Shown piece by piece: positions 1 to 12,393 of a DNA stretch of 64,000 nt; position 1 is the stretch's first letter, and each line of letters starts with the position of its first letter. The stretch covers positions 24,241,529 to 24,305,528 of the forward strand of contig CM072894.1 of NCBI GenBank assembly GCA_037013685.1, given 5' to 3'. The DNA is from Acridotheres tristis. Lineage: Eukaryota; Chordata; Aves; Passeriformes; Sturnidae. Position numbers and translations under genes: made by a program. Under the pieces are notes generated by a model that saw nothing but the letters and a program-made list of their open reading frames with translations, was not told the origin of the DNA and made no database searches.

Positions 1-1100
1 ATAAATGTTAAGTATTTGGCTATGAGTAATAACATAGTACTAAGAATAAAATCTTTATTGGTCATTGTAAGTGCAATGATTATAAAGGCTTTGCACAGTC
101 ACTAAATTCAATTATATATTCAAAACTAAACAGAAATTAAGATCTTTCAACTAATTTTAAGAGCATTACTGGAATACAGAACTATTTGGTTATTTTGCTA
201 CATCTAATAATGAAAAGTGGAAGACAACAGCAGCAGTAATTAATAAAATGATCACAAAGGAAAATCATATAAGTATGTATTACTATCTCTCTATATGTTA
301 AATATTGCATAAAAGATAATGAACCTTGATATAAAAGTGCTCAAAATAAATTTGTTTGCAGAATAATATGTTGGGCTGATTATGCATTCCTTGGTATCAT
401 TAACAACATTTTAGATTAAATACTGGTCGATGTGTCTATGTTTTAAGGGGAAGCTTTCTATTGAAAAAAATAATATACAGAAAATACATTACCTGGAAGG
501 CAGTAATCATCACAGTAAATTCACCATTTCTAACCTTCCTCTTTATATGTAAATCCTTGTTGTGTTCATGATATTTACTATAGAAAGTATTAAAATAATT
601 CTTACCCACCCTTATCAATGTAATTAAAACATTACATTACTTACAGAATAAAAACCATAATATATATTTATAAGGTTCATAAACTCACAGGCAAGCCAAT
701 AATCCATTAGCAATCTGCTTGATTTTTTACACAACTGAGTACAAGATTTTGTCAGGGATTGACTGGTGAAGTATCCTTTGGACTTTTTATAAATGCAAAA
801 ACTTTGCTGGGAGGAGCTACATCTAAATAGGCACAGGAAATATAAAGTGAGAGGGAATTCAGAGCCATGGGGAGAAAAATTATTTTGTGAGACAAGAACA
901 GAATCCAAAATTCTAGACTGCTCCCTCCAAAGTACTGTCCATTAAATTGCGTTAGTGTAATTGCATAATTCTCAGGTTTTGAACTTTCTGTTATTTTAAT
1001 TCTGTGTCCAGTATAATATATGCTGCCTTTTTTAAAGTACTTGTGGCCAAAATGAAGATTTGGTGGGCTTTTTATAGGATAAGAGGTTGTTTTTGAAAAG

Positions 1101-1112
1101 AAAAAAAAAAAA
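1101..1112 (+). repeat. Poly-A tract, 12 bases
   Basis: Simple homopolymer, preceded by TTTTTGAAAAG. Nothing retroposed is recognised upstream. Confidence 0.95.
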
Positions 1113-1539
1113 GGTGCAGGTCATTAAGTAACAGGAGATATCAGAACCATCAAAAGGGATTTTTTTCCCAATCTGATAGAATTAAACTCATCTTTTGCAA
1201 GCAGGTGAGTTTTTTGAGTAATTATGAAGATGTGATCTTGAAACTAAGTCGCTTTTCTGAGGTATATAGGAAGCCACTAATGCCACTTTCAAATCTCAAC
1301 ATAAATTTTAGCACACAGAAGTTTGTTTGAGGACATTGGGAATAATCTAATCTACTCTTTCAAATTTAATTTAGTTTTAAGAAAAGGCTTTCTTACATTT
1401 ATGCTGTGTCCCTGCCACAGTTACATGCTGAGAGTATTGCACATCACATTAGATTAAGGTCAGTTAGCAGTGTTATAAGGACTCCTTTCCTTCCTCTGTC
1501 TCTTCTTCTCTTTTAAAATGAAGCATCACTGCAATTTTG

Positions 1540-1790
1540 TGATTAAAACCCTGTGTCTTGGAGCATGATGAGAGACCCTGGCTGGCTTCCAGCTGCGATT
1601 AAGGCTATGATTTTTGGCCTAAAGGTTCATGTGGAATCACAACTTCATTGACCCTTTAATCAGACCTGGTTAAGAAGTGATGGCTTACTTGCTGTTTGGA
1701 ACTCCATTACCTACCATGTGCAGCCTGTAATAGGGAGGTATTGCTTTGTCAGTAGCCCTGGGAAAATTCAACCTTTGGAAAACTTTGTGT
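1540..1790. other. Candidate conserved noncoding block
   Basis: Complex sequence without repeats that carries ATTAAGGCTATGATTTTTGG, CATTGACCCTTTAATCAG and GTGCAGCCTGTAATAGGG-type words, unlike the plainer AT-rich flanks. No frame of note runs through it. The call rests on texture alone. Confidence 0.25.
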
Positions 1791-2573
1791 ACAAGATCTT
1801 CAAACTGACAGGAAATTTTGAGTACTTTATCTTCCAGTTAAACAATTTGAGAGGAGAGTGAGTTTTAAAAAGTCCTTAGAATCATGTTGATGGAAAGGTG
1901 AATATTTCCCAGACATCTTTTAGATGTAAGGACCTGAGATGTTGTAAAATTCTTCAGTTGTTTGGTGTGGCTGACACAGCCCTTTCCAAAGTCCTGTACA
2001 GGCTGAGGATGAGAGAAGGGAGCAATGACAGCAGTTTAGGATTCACTATTCACAAGTAGTTTGGAGGGACAATACAAAGAATAGAAACATGGATAAGTAA
2101 GTGATGACAAAGAAATATCCAATTCATCAGTTGGTGTCTCACATATCTGCATATGTCTGCAGCCTCTTGGATGAAAGGCAACTAAAATGTTAGCTGGAGA
2201 GCCCTCTTATATTTATTTGGTGAGTAGATTTATGGAGAACCTTGACAGTTCAACCAGGAAATTGGTTATCATGGAGAGTGGAGCTCACAGCAAAGGCTTT
2301 TAGTTATCAAAAGGGGAAATTATTACACTGAAATAGGAAAATAACTCCCCATTTTTTTTAAAGCTTCATAGTAGAAACTGTCTTCTAGTTATTCAAGACT
2401 TCTGAGAGTCTTCCTCTGATACCTAGCCAGAACAGGAACATGGAAACATGAACTATTCTCCCCCTGAAAAACATTTTTCTCCTCTTCAGCTTTGACTTGA
2501 ACACTGGGAGAAATAGGAAGGAACATTTTTGCCCACGTTAAAGGGAGTGTGTGTATGTGGCTGAGTGCCTGTT

Positions 2574-2610
2574 GTATGTATGTATTTATCTATGTATATA
2601 TGGGTATATC
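2574..2610 (+). repeat. Degenerate TATG microsatellite
   Basis: TGTATGTATGTATTTATCTATGTATATATGG-like sequence, a decayed tetranucleotide repeat. Confidence 0.8.
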
Positions 2611-3400
2611 TCAGTGTTTTAAGTCTGGCTTTGCTCTCTGAATATGACAGCCCAGAAAAATAGGTGGGAAAGGAACAGGATTTGGTCTGTTCCTGTGGTC
2701 AAGTTGGTGACCATGGTTAGTCAAATGAACCGAGTAGAAAAATTCCTGTCTGCTTTATCAGGGATAGGCCAATGGTAATCGGATGGTGTGTCAAAAGAAA
2801 CAAAGAATTATGTGCTTTTAATGGACTCTATACTCTTCTACTGGACAGTCGTTAGAGGACAATTTTCATAATATACATAGTCCAGGGCTGTCTCATTTTG
2901 CATTAAATGTCATACAGGCCTGGATATGTATTAGTATGCTTAATAAAGTATATTATAACAAGGGCAGTTAATAGCCCTAATGTAGTGGACAATGTTAGGG
3001 AGTCTATGACTTAGGATCCTACAGTTCAATTAGAACAGACAATGATCCAGAAATAAGTAAATATTCTATGAAAACATTAGACCTGATAAGACCACCAAAG
3101 AATGACTTAGCTGGCTATTCTGCATAGCAAAGTTTTGTCAAACCCGGGAATGGCTGGTTACAGCCACAACAACACCTACTTCCAAACTGAAACATATTCT
3201 CAAACACACCATTTTTAACCATATAAAACTTACCAAGGAGATGAGAAGTAGTCAGCATGATAGTATATGAACACAATGTGACAAACATAATTGTATTCTA
3301 TGGTGTGCCTTGTGCATAGAGTGGCAAATGTCATGTTTTTACAGCAATAAATTTTTGAGTCTTACATGATATTCTGATATTCAAAACAGATATGTTGACT

Positions 3401-6400
3401 AAATAAAATTACTCTTAGGTGAGTGGATATTTTACAGTTGGGATACTATATGAAAAGAGTAGATATGAGTTGTTAAATCTCAACAGCTTTATGGGATCTG
3501 CAAGGTCTGGATACAGGATTATTTGGAATTATTTTTTCAGACTATTTCTAACTGAAAGAACATTCAAATATGTTGGAAGGAAAAATTCAGAAATCTTAAA
3601 TGTGGTTTGAAGTTTTAAACTGATCAAGTGTATCATATTAGATGACCAAATGGATTGTATAATTTCTAGAGTGTTTATTTCCTATTATTTCCTTAAAAAG
3701 GAGGAAATAACAGGAAACACACACAGGTAATGGAGCTCAGTGTTGAAATCAGTGTGAACCTTATTGCTGGATGTCAATGTATACAAAGACAGGGTCAAAG
3801 ATAAAGCCAACCCAACAGCTTTGAATTAAGATTCTATATCTTCCTTGGATATTCATGTAGCTTTTCTTATATTCATCATGCTTTTTATTCCTTGGACACA
3901 TTTTCATAGCTTACTGACTCTCTCTGTCAAGAAATTTCTCGTAAGAGTAGTCTTAGCTTAGTTACTTTTCATTTATTCTGCCTCCTTATTGGGTTTAGCT
4001 GAGCACTAAAGACTGATTTCCCACAAAGGTACGTGAAGGCTATGGGATCTTCCCAGGACAATGAGACAGTAGAAAGGTAGCAGAGTTTCTGTACTGCTTT
4101 TAAATAGGAAATGTCTGGAGCAATATTTATAGGGAAACATCAGAATGTTTCCATCAGATTCAGCTTTTCTCCATTGCTTTCTAAACTTCTCTGTACTTTT
4201 TCTATAACATAATAAAGTACAGTTTACTTAAGGGAACTTAATCATGACTTGTCAGCTACCTATGACAGATGTTAAAACTTAAGTTAAAAAAAGCAAATGA
4301 GGAAAATGTCATTGTGTTTAAAAGCTGGCAATTAACTACTTGAAATAAATCCAATCGCATACAGAATGTAGAGCATCTGTAATGGTACTAACTTTATTTT
4401 CTTAAATGCTCTTGGAAGTATGCAGTGTCTTATAAGTTCTTCAAAATAGTTCCCAGACACTGGTGTTGCATCTTGATTTACAGCTACTTTTACCTCAAGG
4501 TAATCCCATAGACTTCATATACTATTAGGTGATGGTACATCGTGTATTTTTCACCTTTCTCAGGGTGGATGTTTTCACAGATATTCTCCTCCTTCTGCAT
4601 GCAGAAGACTGCTGTGATTGATCCTACTTTGGTGCTAAATGAGGATATTTTAGCTGCAAACAAATATTACTTGAACTTATTGTTCTGAAGTCTAACTTGA
4701 ATGAATGGATTACATAAATTCTAGAGACTGTGTGAAATACCTTGATACATTTTCATCAAATTCACTTTGTCCACTGGAAGAATAGTGGTCTCCATGCACG
4801 CTGCTGCATGCTGCTAATATTCCCCATGTCTTGTACTTGTTACTTGTCATGGCTTCAATACATTGGGATGAAAGATGCAAATTATTCATATGGGAAAATG
4901 GAGTGATAGTACAAAGTCTTAAAAAATTGAGCTTTGGAGCTTTGTGTGTTTGGTTTTTAATCTCCTGTCTCCCCTTCTGTTTTTTTTTTACTAAGATATT
5001 TTGGATAGATTCTCATACTTCTATAAATTAACTTCAGTGACAGTAGAGTAACAAAAATAAGGTTCTTTTCTCTTGTGAGATTTCCAAGCTTAACTGTGAT
5101 TTGTGAGCACTCCCTAAAATGACCTAAAAGTAATGGGGAATGGAAATTGATATCTATATTTAAAAATGGCTCCAGGAAATTACCAACAAGTAAATATGAC
5201 TCTAATTCTGCATTAAGAGTTGTATACGGTAGCATATAAGAAAATTATTAGAGACGTGGATTAACATATTAAAAGTGATAAAGAAGGTATTCAAAACTAG
5301 TAGGCACTGTAGAGAGACATGTGGAAAAGGTGGCCAGCACTCATTAGACCTGAAGAGCTGGTAGATGCTCAAAAGGCAGCCAGTCAGTCATCTAGAGAAG
5401 CCTAGTTAAAACCAACAAGTGATATTGGTAATATTCAGAGAAGCCTCTCGCTCTTCGAGAACATAATGATGAGTACATTTCAAGTCACTTTGGAAAGTGA
5501 CCTGTCATTATCACTATTTTCAGCAAGAAAAATTGAAACATGAAAAGGGAAAGGTGCCTGCCAAGGGTCACACAGGAGGAATATGGCTCCAATACAAAAC
5601 ATGTCTCCTAAGCTCCCTCTCAGGGCTTGCCTTGACACTAATGGGAGTCAGAGTTTGACTGCAGACAGTGATGGGTGAATCTGGGTTCCCATTCCCCTGC
5701 TGTCTGAGAGATATGTTACTGAGGGTCTGGTAATTGCATGGCTAATACTGAGAGATTTTAACAAAGTAGAAGACAGGAAAAAGCCTTCATTATTTCAATT
5801 AGGAGACTAGGCCATGCATAATGAATTCAGGCAGGAAAGCTGTTCCAGTCAGAGTTAGTTTAGGTTCAGAAAAGGGTGAATTGGAACTTTTTCTGAGGGC
5901 TAATTGTGAGAAGGGATGAAATATATAACACAGCTTAAGTAAAGGAGCTGTGCAGATGGTGAAGGACTGTTATTTATTAACTACTTGAATAGTTTCAGTT
6001 TCTTGCCAATGTCCTATTTGGATGGGAAAAGTAGGACTTTTTTAAATGGGGTGAGTAATGACTTAACAATTATCCTGTGAAAACTAAACTATGATTCACT
6101 AGAACTCAGTGGTACTGAAGAGTATGAAAAGTGTCCATATTCCATGTGCGTTATTCATAACTGAGGGAAATCTATTCTGATACTGGAGGGTCCTTTGATG
6201 TAGCAAATAGTGATGAAGTAACTGAAAGCAGGAGAATAAAAAAAAAATCAAGTAAGATCAAATAAAACGGGCCCCTTCTTTTCTCATGACAGTCAACGTA
6301 AAGTACCATCAGAGTTGAGGTAAGTCTTGGGGGAGTATCAAAGAATGAAAGTTATCACAAGCCTTTCTAAAAAACTGTGGCCTAATTTGATTGTGAATTG

Positions 6401-7739
6401 GTGGATTTTCATATAAGGTTTCTGACAAAACAGGGTAAGTTTCTATGGTGACTTGAGTGTATTTTATTTGGTTCATACAGGAGTTCATGACTTTTCTCAT
6501 GTATTGTCTCCTTGAAGCAAATGCATTTTTCAGGGGTGCTAATAGATTTAGAAGGTCACCCTGATGAAAACAAGTATACTGAGGCCCTATTTCCTATACT
6601 ATTCTTTCCCCCCACAATTTTTGTGCAAATCCAGACACTTCTTCATGCAACGTTTTTCTTCTCACACCCATTATGGAGCTACTAGTCTGTTTGGATTACA
6701 AGCAGCTCAGAAGCTTTGTCTAAGTGTGTCCTTACTGACAGGTATTGAATAACTTGAACTTATTTGGCATCCCTTGAGTGTAGCCCAGAAGCCTTCTCAG
6801 GGGCACCTGACACCTCCAGAGACTCTGCAGAGGAGCTGGGTCATGTCTGAGCAGCAGGAGGATGTGTGGAGTGGTCAGGTCAGTCTGTCCAAGCGAAGCA
6901 ATCTGTCCTCTTGTTCTACAACACTGTGTAAATATGATTCTTTAGTTTAAAGAAATGCTAAACAAGTGACAGTCCATCTGGGCACAGCTGTTTTCTCTAG
7001 CACACATCAGTCTTCACTGCACTGTATTAACAGTTCCACTAAAACGTGTGGAAATATTCTAGGAAAAGCAGTTTTTCTCCAAAATGCCAGCCTTATCTTT
7101 CCACATTTTTTCCCTGTTTGGTAGTTTTCAAACTATGCAATACTTATAGAATAAACATGTTGAACAACAGGTTCTGAAAACTGTTGGACCTATATTTTAA
7201 AACTGATATCCACGTCTAAAGTGTCTTCTCATTCTGAAACTTTTCAATTTGTTAAGACTTCTGGCTTTTCTTTAACATGCAGACTCTCATAAAGATATCT
7301 GAAGCTGAAGAGACAACATGCATTAAAAATACTTAAACTCTCTTAATATATGAGAATAGTAGAGATTTTGAAGCATCTGCCTATGTTTCTTTGTAAGTAA
7401 ATCATGCAAAGGAAAGCCCAGAACTTTGCAGGCTTGTCACAGCATTCTGTGAGGTATTTTAAGGAAAGCAAATTTTTAAAAGAGCCAGAATGAAAAAAAA
7501 TGGTTTCAGTAATGTTGGTTAATTAAACAAATAAATAGAGCATAATTTATTACTCTCAGACAAGCTAAAGAGTAGGTTTCCAGGAGTTTTTTTTTTATTT
7601 CTCATGTGCTCTTTCCTTCTGAGTGAGATATCTAATTAAGTCTGTGTTTAACAAGTAGATATTTTGTTCCTCATTTAGGCACCTTGTAATTTTGCCATTA
7701 ACGGAAGGAACAATGTGCCAAGTCTTGCCTTTTCTACCC
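3401..7739. other. Noncoding, unique AT-rich sequence
   Basis: Only short chance frames (up to 92 codons). The inverted repeat at 5484-5501 is the sole structured item. No repeat family was recognised. Confidence 0.7.
5484..5501. repeat. Inverted repeat GTCACTTT-GG-AAAGTGAC
   Basis: Eight-base perfect arms with a 2-nt centre. The GTGAC/GTCAC halves resemble nuclear-receptor or CREB half-sites, but no functional context is visible. Confidence 0.85.
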
Positions 7740-8120
7740 TCTGTGCTCTTACTCCAGCTGTCCCTGTTTTGGCTGGGGGGGTCCTGCTAGAAAGCCATAA
7801 ATTCCTCAGCCTCTTGCACTCTGCTCAGCCCTGGAGCTGAGATTTGGATGCTCCTTGCTAACCCAGCCTGGGATTTATCTATTTTCCCTGACTCTGCCAG
7901 GCAACCAGGATAAGAGTTTGTCATGCTCCATCCCTCATTAGTAAATAGTTATTTATTTGCCTCGAGTCCTCACACTAATAACTGTGGCTGTCCTCTGAAG
8001 CTTGCTGTACTGTTGCTGGAGTTTTCCAGCTTCCAGCTGGTCACACTTTAGGGACAGGGGCTGGCAATCCATCACGGCTTCACACACAGCAGCTTGACTG
8101 ACACGAGCTGACACCATCCC
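7740..8120. other. Mixed-composition block, possible conserved element
   Basis: A moderately GC-rich island inside AT-rich DNA. It contains TTAGTAAATAGTTATTTATT, CTCGAGTCC, and a nested CTGGA/TCCAG hairpin-like segment near 8015-8040 (GCTGGAGTTTTCCAGC). No exon structure or repeat family was recognised. Confidence 0.22.
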
Positions 8121-9377
8121 ACACTTGGCAGCACAACGTGACAGCTCAGAACTGGGAGTGGGTCATGCCAGCCCTCCCAAAACTCCTTACTCATTTCGGT
8201 ATTCACCTCTTTTCCCTCTATAAAATATAAACACCCTCACTGCAAAAAGAGGGAAAAGAAGCGAAGCACTGTGATGCATTACAACAGTTTCTGTGCTTTA
8301 GCAATGCAGATTTCTGATTTTGGATATTTACATGAAAATTTGGTGTTACTAATCCTTTTAAAAAATGTTTTTACTAAGCTAAAAGCTTAAAGGGATAAGT
8401 CAGGTGGAAAATGCACTGAAGACAAAACAGGTGACTGAAACCTGGCTTAAGTTTCTCTCCTGCTACAGCCCTCTGATCCAGGGCTGGTCACTTAGGCTAG
8501 ATTTTCAAAGACATTTGGTTGCCAAGCCCTGATTTACAAAATTCCTAGTATAATTAAATAACTTTAACCTCCGAATAAGTTTAGTTTCCTTTTATCTGCA
8601 TTGCCTTTTAGAAATTTGGTGTTTTCTTCCCACTGAATTAAAAAAAAAATGCTTGGTAGTATTATAGGAATAACTTAGGAAGATGGGTGGAAGGTATCAC
8701 TTTTATTTTTCTGTATTTCGCTGACTTATAATGTACTGTGAACATTCTGGTAAATTCCCTTCAAAGGTCCCATATTTTTCTAAGGGTATCATTTTGGAAT
8801 TCTGGTATGTTTTGGCAGCTAGCACTTATTCTGTGGCTTTCCTCACAGTGTATTGTGTAGCTACCATGCCATCTGTATTTTATCTTAATTTCAGGCATGG
8901 TCCATTCATTGAAACTTGAATTGGATGGCAGTCTGCAGTTGTTTCTTTTTTTAATGTCTGCTAGGACTGTGAGTAGATAGGGAAATCTTATTCTATTACA
9001 GATATTTTTTCTATTCCTCTTCTTCAGTTTTAAACTTCAAAAATGCCATAAACTTCAGGTTTTTAATTCTCATCCTTTCTGTCACAGCACATGAAGGTCA
9101 TCCAGTCCTTCTTATTTCTAATCCCCCACCAACCCTGTTTTCCCTCAATTTTACTACCTCCCATACGCATAGTCATGACTATTTAAGAAAAGGAAACAAT
9201 ATATCCTGGTTGACAGCTGTGACAAATGTTCATTCTTTACTTTCATGCATAATTAAATTATTTTCTTAATTTTATCCAATTAATTTTTAAACTTTTTTTA
9301 CATTCAAATTAAGACCCTTGAATTGCAATAAGAGAAGTTTCTCAGAACTATGAAGGACTGAAACTACACTTCTTGTG

Positions 9378-9402
9378 TTTCACTTTGAAACTAAAAGTGA
9401 AA
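9378..9402. promoter_or_regulatory. Inverted pair of IRF-like AAAGTGAAA cores
   Basis: TTTCACTTT (9378-9386) and AAAGTGAAA (9394-9402) are perfect 9-bp inverted arms around GAAACTA. Together they resemble interferon-regulatory-factor sites (AAGTGAAA, and GAAACT as in ISREs). The geometry, inverted and not tandem GAAANN, is not the standard ISRE, so the match may be fortuitous. Confidence 0.25.
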
Positions 9403-9903
9403 GTTCAGATGATATACCTGAAAGAAAACCAAGGAGAATCCATGAGAAAAATATTCTTTGGTATTCAAAGTGCACTAAGAGCCCAAGTCCTACCATTTTA
9501 AGATTTATGCATAGATAGACACCTCGATGAAGCTACTGATAAGACAAGCATAAATCCCATCTTATAACTGAATTCATCTAAAATTTGGGGTCATGTCTGT
9601 CTGCCTTGCTACATCTGGCAGAGTGAAATAATTAGGTTTCCTCACGAAGATGAGAATTACAAAACAATATATTTGTAGAGATTATTATCCCTTCAAAAGA
9701 TTTCAGATCCATTTTTAATTGATGTAAATAACAGCTCTGCTGAAGCCAGTTGAACCCTGCTGTTAGCTGCCTGCAGGGAATCTGTCCTTCCATTCCTAGG
9801 TCAGATTTGACAAGAGCTGTGTGACCCACGGTTGTTTTTGCTTTGACATTCTCCAAAACATTTGTTAGTGGGAAGGTTTCTTCACTCTGTTTTTATTTCA
9901 ATT

Positions 9904-9916
9904 AAAAAAAAAAAAA
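9904..9916 (+). repeat. Poly-A tract, 13 bases
   Basis: Simple homopolymer in AT-rich sequence. No associated element is visible. Confidence 0.95.
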
Positions 9917-12381
9917 GTTAAAGTAGAAAGAAAGTATAATGCACATTTGTTTACATAGATAATGAAATGTTTCACTAAAAACATCAGAACTATTTAATTT
10001 TGGTCTAAAATATTTCCCTACAATTACAGTGTCTAATTCTGTTCAAAGGCACAAAATGCCTTTATATTTAATACATATATAGAGAATGAGATGGCATGTT
10101 TTCAACTCTTAAAAAGAAAGTTTCTTCACTCTGGGTAAGTAAAATGCTCGAGAAGAAGCAATTAATGTCTTTTTATGGCTTTTTGAACATAATAGTTCAA
10201 AAATAGTTGCATTTCATCTTGAATACAAACTTCAATGCAGGATAGCTGCTGTTTGTCCCTTACCTTTCCACACGCTGTGGGATGGTGTCAGGTGACCTAA
10301 TGCTGTGTGCAGAAAGCAGCCACAGTAGATTGAACAAGAGGATTTTGCATTCATCCATTTGCTTTTAAAGAATGGTGCCCAGGGTGAAGGATGAGTGTTT
10401 ACTAACGTGTAGGGAAGAAGGTCAAGAAAAGGTTTCTGTTTCTTTTCATAGAATCAAGCCCAGAAATACTTTTGTACAAATCTGTTGTGCCAAATCCAGC
10501 TCTGTAATTCTAGGATTGATCAGAGAAAAGAAAAACAACATCCCAATGGGAACCGAATTTGCAGTGTTATCATAAGGGAAGGAATGCCTTCTTGACCCCA
10601 AGTTTATGTCCTGAAGAATAAAACCTGATAGAAGCTGTCAGTTTTATCTTAAGCTGCAGAGCTGTAAGGATTATTTCAGCTGAGGATCTTAATATTGGTC
10701 TCTGCCTTCACACAAGAAATGACACTTATATAAGGAGATAGCAAGAGCTTTAAGAATTAAAATGAACCTAAACCGCAGGCTCTGTAGGGTACAGATGCAC
10801 TTTCTGTCTGGATTCACACACACACTGATACATTTTCCATTGCTGCTTTAACTTTCACCACAAACCAAGTGAAAACTCAAAGGCTGGATGCAGCAGCAAG
10901 GCTGTCTTTCCTGTATGCTGTCTAGTGGGAGAGGGTAACAAGGAGGGGTAATTGTGGCTTCAAAGTAAAATTCCCTATTCCCATTGTGAGAGTGTGCCCT
11001 GCACCCCCAGTGTCTCTGCTGCCCCCTTCAAGAGAAGGAAGTCAGGGCTTTGGAGCTTGCAAAGGACGTGGGGAGCAGCAGGTCCCGAACAAAGAGTCAG
11101 GGGAATAATTTTATCTAGAGTGATGGCAGCAGAGTCCTTTTTCTTTCCTTAAACATGGGTATTAAACTGGGAAGTTCACAAAACATGCAACTAGACACAC
11201 AGAAAAATGTGGGTGGCAAAGAGGATCACAGAAATTATGTTGGATGAGAAGGTGAAAACTTCACATCAGTTGCATGATCAAGATGTGTTGCCAAAACTTT
11301 TTCTCAATGCCTCTACTTCAGCATGTCTCAGGAAGGACCAGCCAGGAAAGGGAAATCTGTAGCAAACTGCAGGTGGAGATTGATGGGTCAAAGACTACTT
11401 AGGTTAGCATTTCCCTGTAGCTCACTGCTGGAGACCTAGGCTTTGGCTCTGTTACAGAAAAAATTTTGTGGGACACTGAAAATTATCCCAGATAAACAGG
11501 GGAAATTAAGGACTATTGAAATATCTGTCATTTTTTGTGTATTTTCCACTGGGGACTAGGAAATAAGAGAGATTTCTTAAAGAGAATGGCTGAATGCCCT
11601 AAGAAAAGAAGAAAAAAAATCTGTTGGCAATCTTGGATCTCTCTAGGCAATTTTAGGCACCTGCAATAAAATACTTTCCTAATCACCATCACAGCTGCTT
11701 GCTTGACTAGATGGAATTTTTTTTAATCAATACAAAATACCAGCTTTAATAACTTTTGCAGTTTGCTATGACTGTGAAAGTTCTTTCTGATATACTTTTA
11801 GCAGCTTTAGAGATTACCGTCTTTCCAAAACTAGGCTTTTCAAATGAAAGAAATTATTTTATTCAGTTTTGAGGAGTCATCCAAAAGATATCCAGCATAA
11901 GACATCCTACAGTTGTCTGTTGTTCACTAATGCTGTTCTCATTTAAAACTTCATAATGAAGAGTCTCAGCAGCCTCTACCAAATCTCTGTGGTTAGCCCA
12001 TGATCTTCCAATGTTGGCTTAGAGTACACGTGCAGGTCAAGCTGCAGTGCTCCCAGTTCCTTATTTCTATTATTAAGATCTTTAAAACTCAGTTCAAGGG
12101 TCTTTAGGCATCTACAAATATTGTCTTGTAATAAGTAGACACTCAATATTAAATATTGGTCTAAATTTCTTAATCTTCCCTTTTAATTACAAATTGGTGG
12201 TATTCATTCTCACTTTCTTCTCAAAGATTTAAATGGTATCTATTGCGAAATATATTTTATGATAACAAAATAAGAGCTGAACAAGAGAATTACATTTTTA
12301 GGAGGGTTATATAATGCAGGAATCATTTAATAATAATTGTGGTGTAATTAGTTTAAAATTATGTAAGCAGTTCATGTGTAA

Positions 12382-12393
12382 TTTTTTTTTTTT
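12382..12393 (+). repeat. Poly-T tract, 12 bases
   Basis: Simple homopolymer at the end of an AT-rich, homeodomain-word-rich stretch (12270-12380). Confidence 0.95.

Larger units (their letters stand above)
1..3400. other. Noncoding, unique AT-rich sequence
   Basis: No gene found. Frames on the minus strand at 436-618 and 624-908 (60 and 94 codons) have no domain and unremarkable composition, and are read as chance. Contents are the A12 tract at 1101, the candidate block at 1540-1790 and the decayed TATG repeat at 2574-2610. Nothing else stands out. Confidence 0.7.
8121..12270. other. Noncoding, unique AT-rich sequence
   Basis: Short frames such as 9632-9856 (minus, 74 codons) and 10372-10575 (plus, 67 codons) are featureless. 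Contents are the IRF-like inverted pair at 9378-9402 and the A13 tract at 9904. No gene or element is recognised. Confidence 0.7.

Noticed and set aside
7747..7800. Text similar to the start of a passerine LTR (TGTCCCTGTTTTGGCTGGGG)
   Set aside because: Similarity ends after about 20 bases and the following sequence does not match the LTR consensus as I know it.
10445..10465. CATAGAATCA resembling the reverse-strand end of a CR1 element
   Set aside because: The adjacent sequence does not continue into the CR1 3' consensus. A short chance match.
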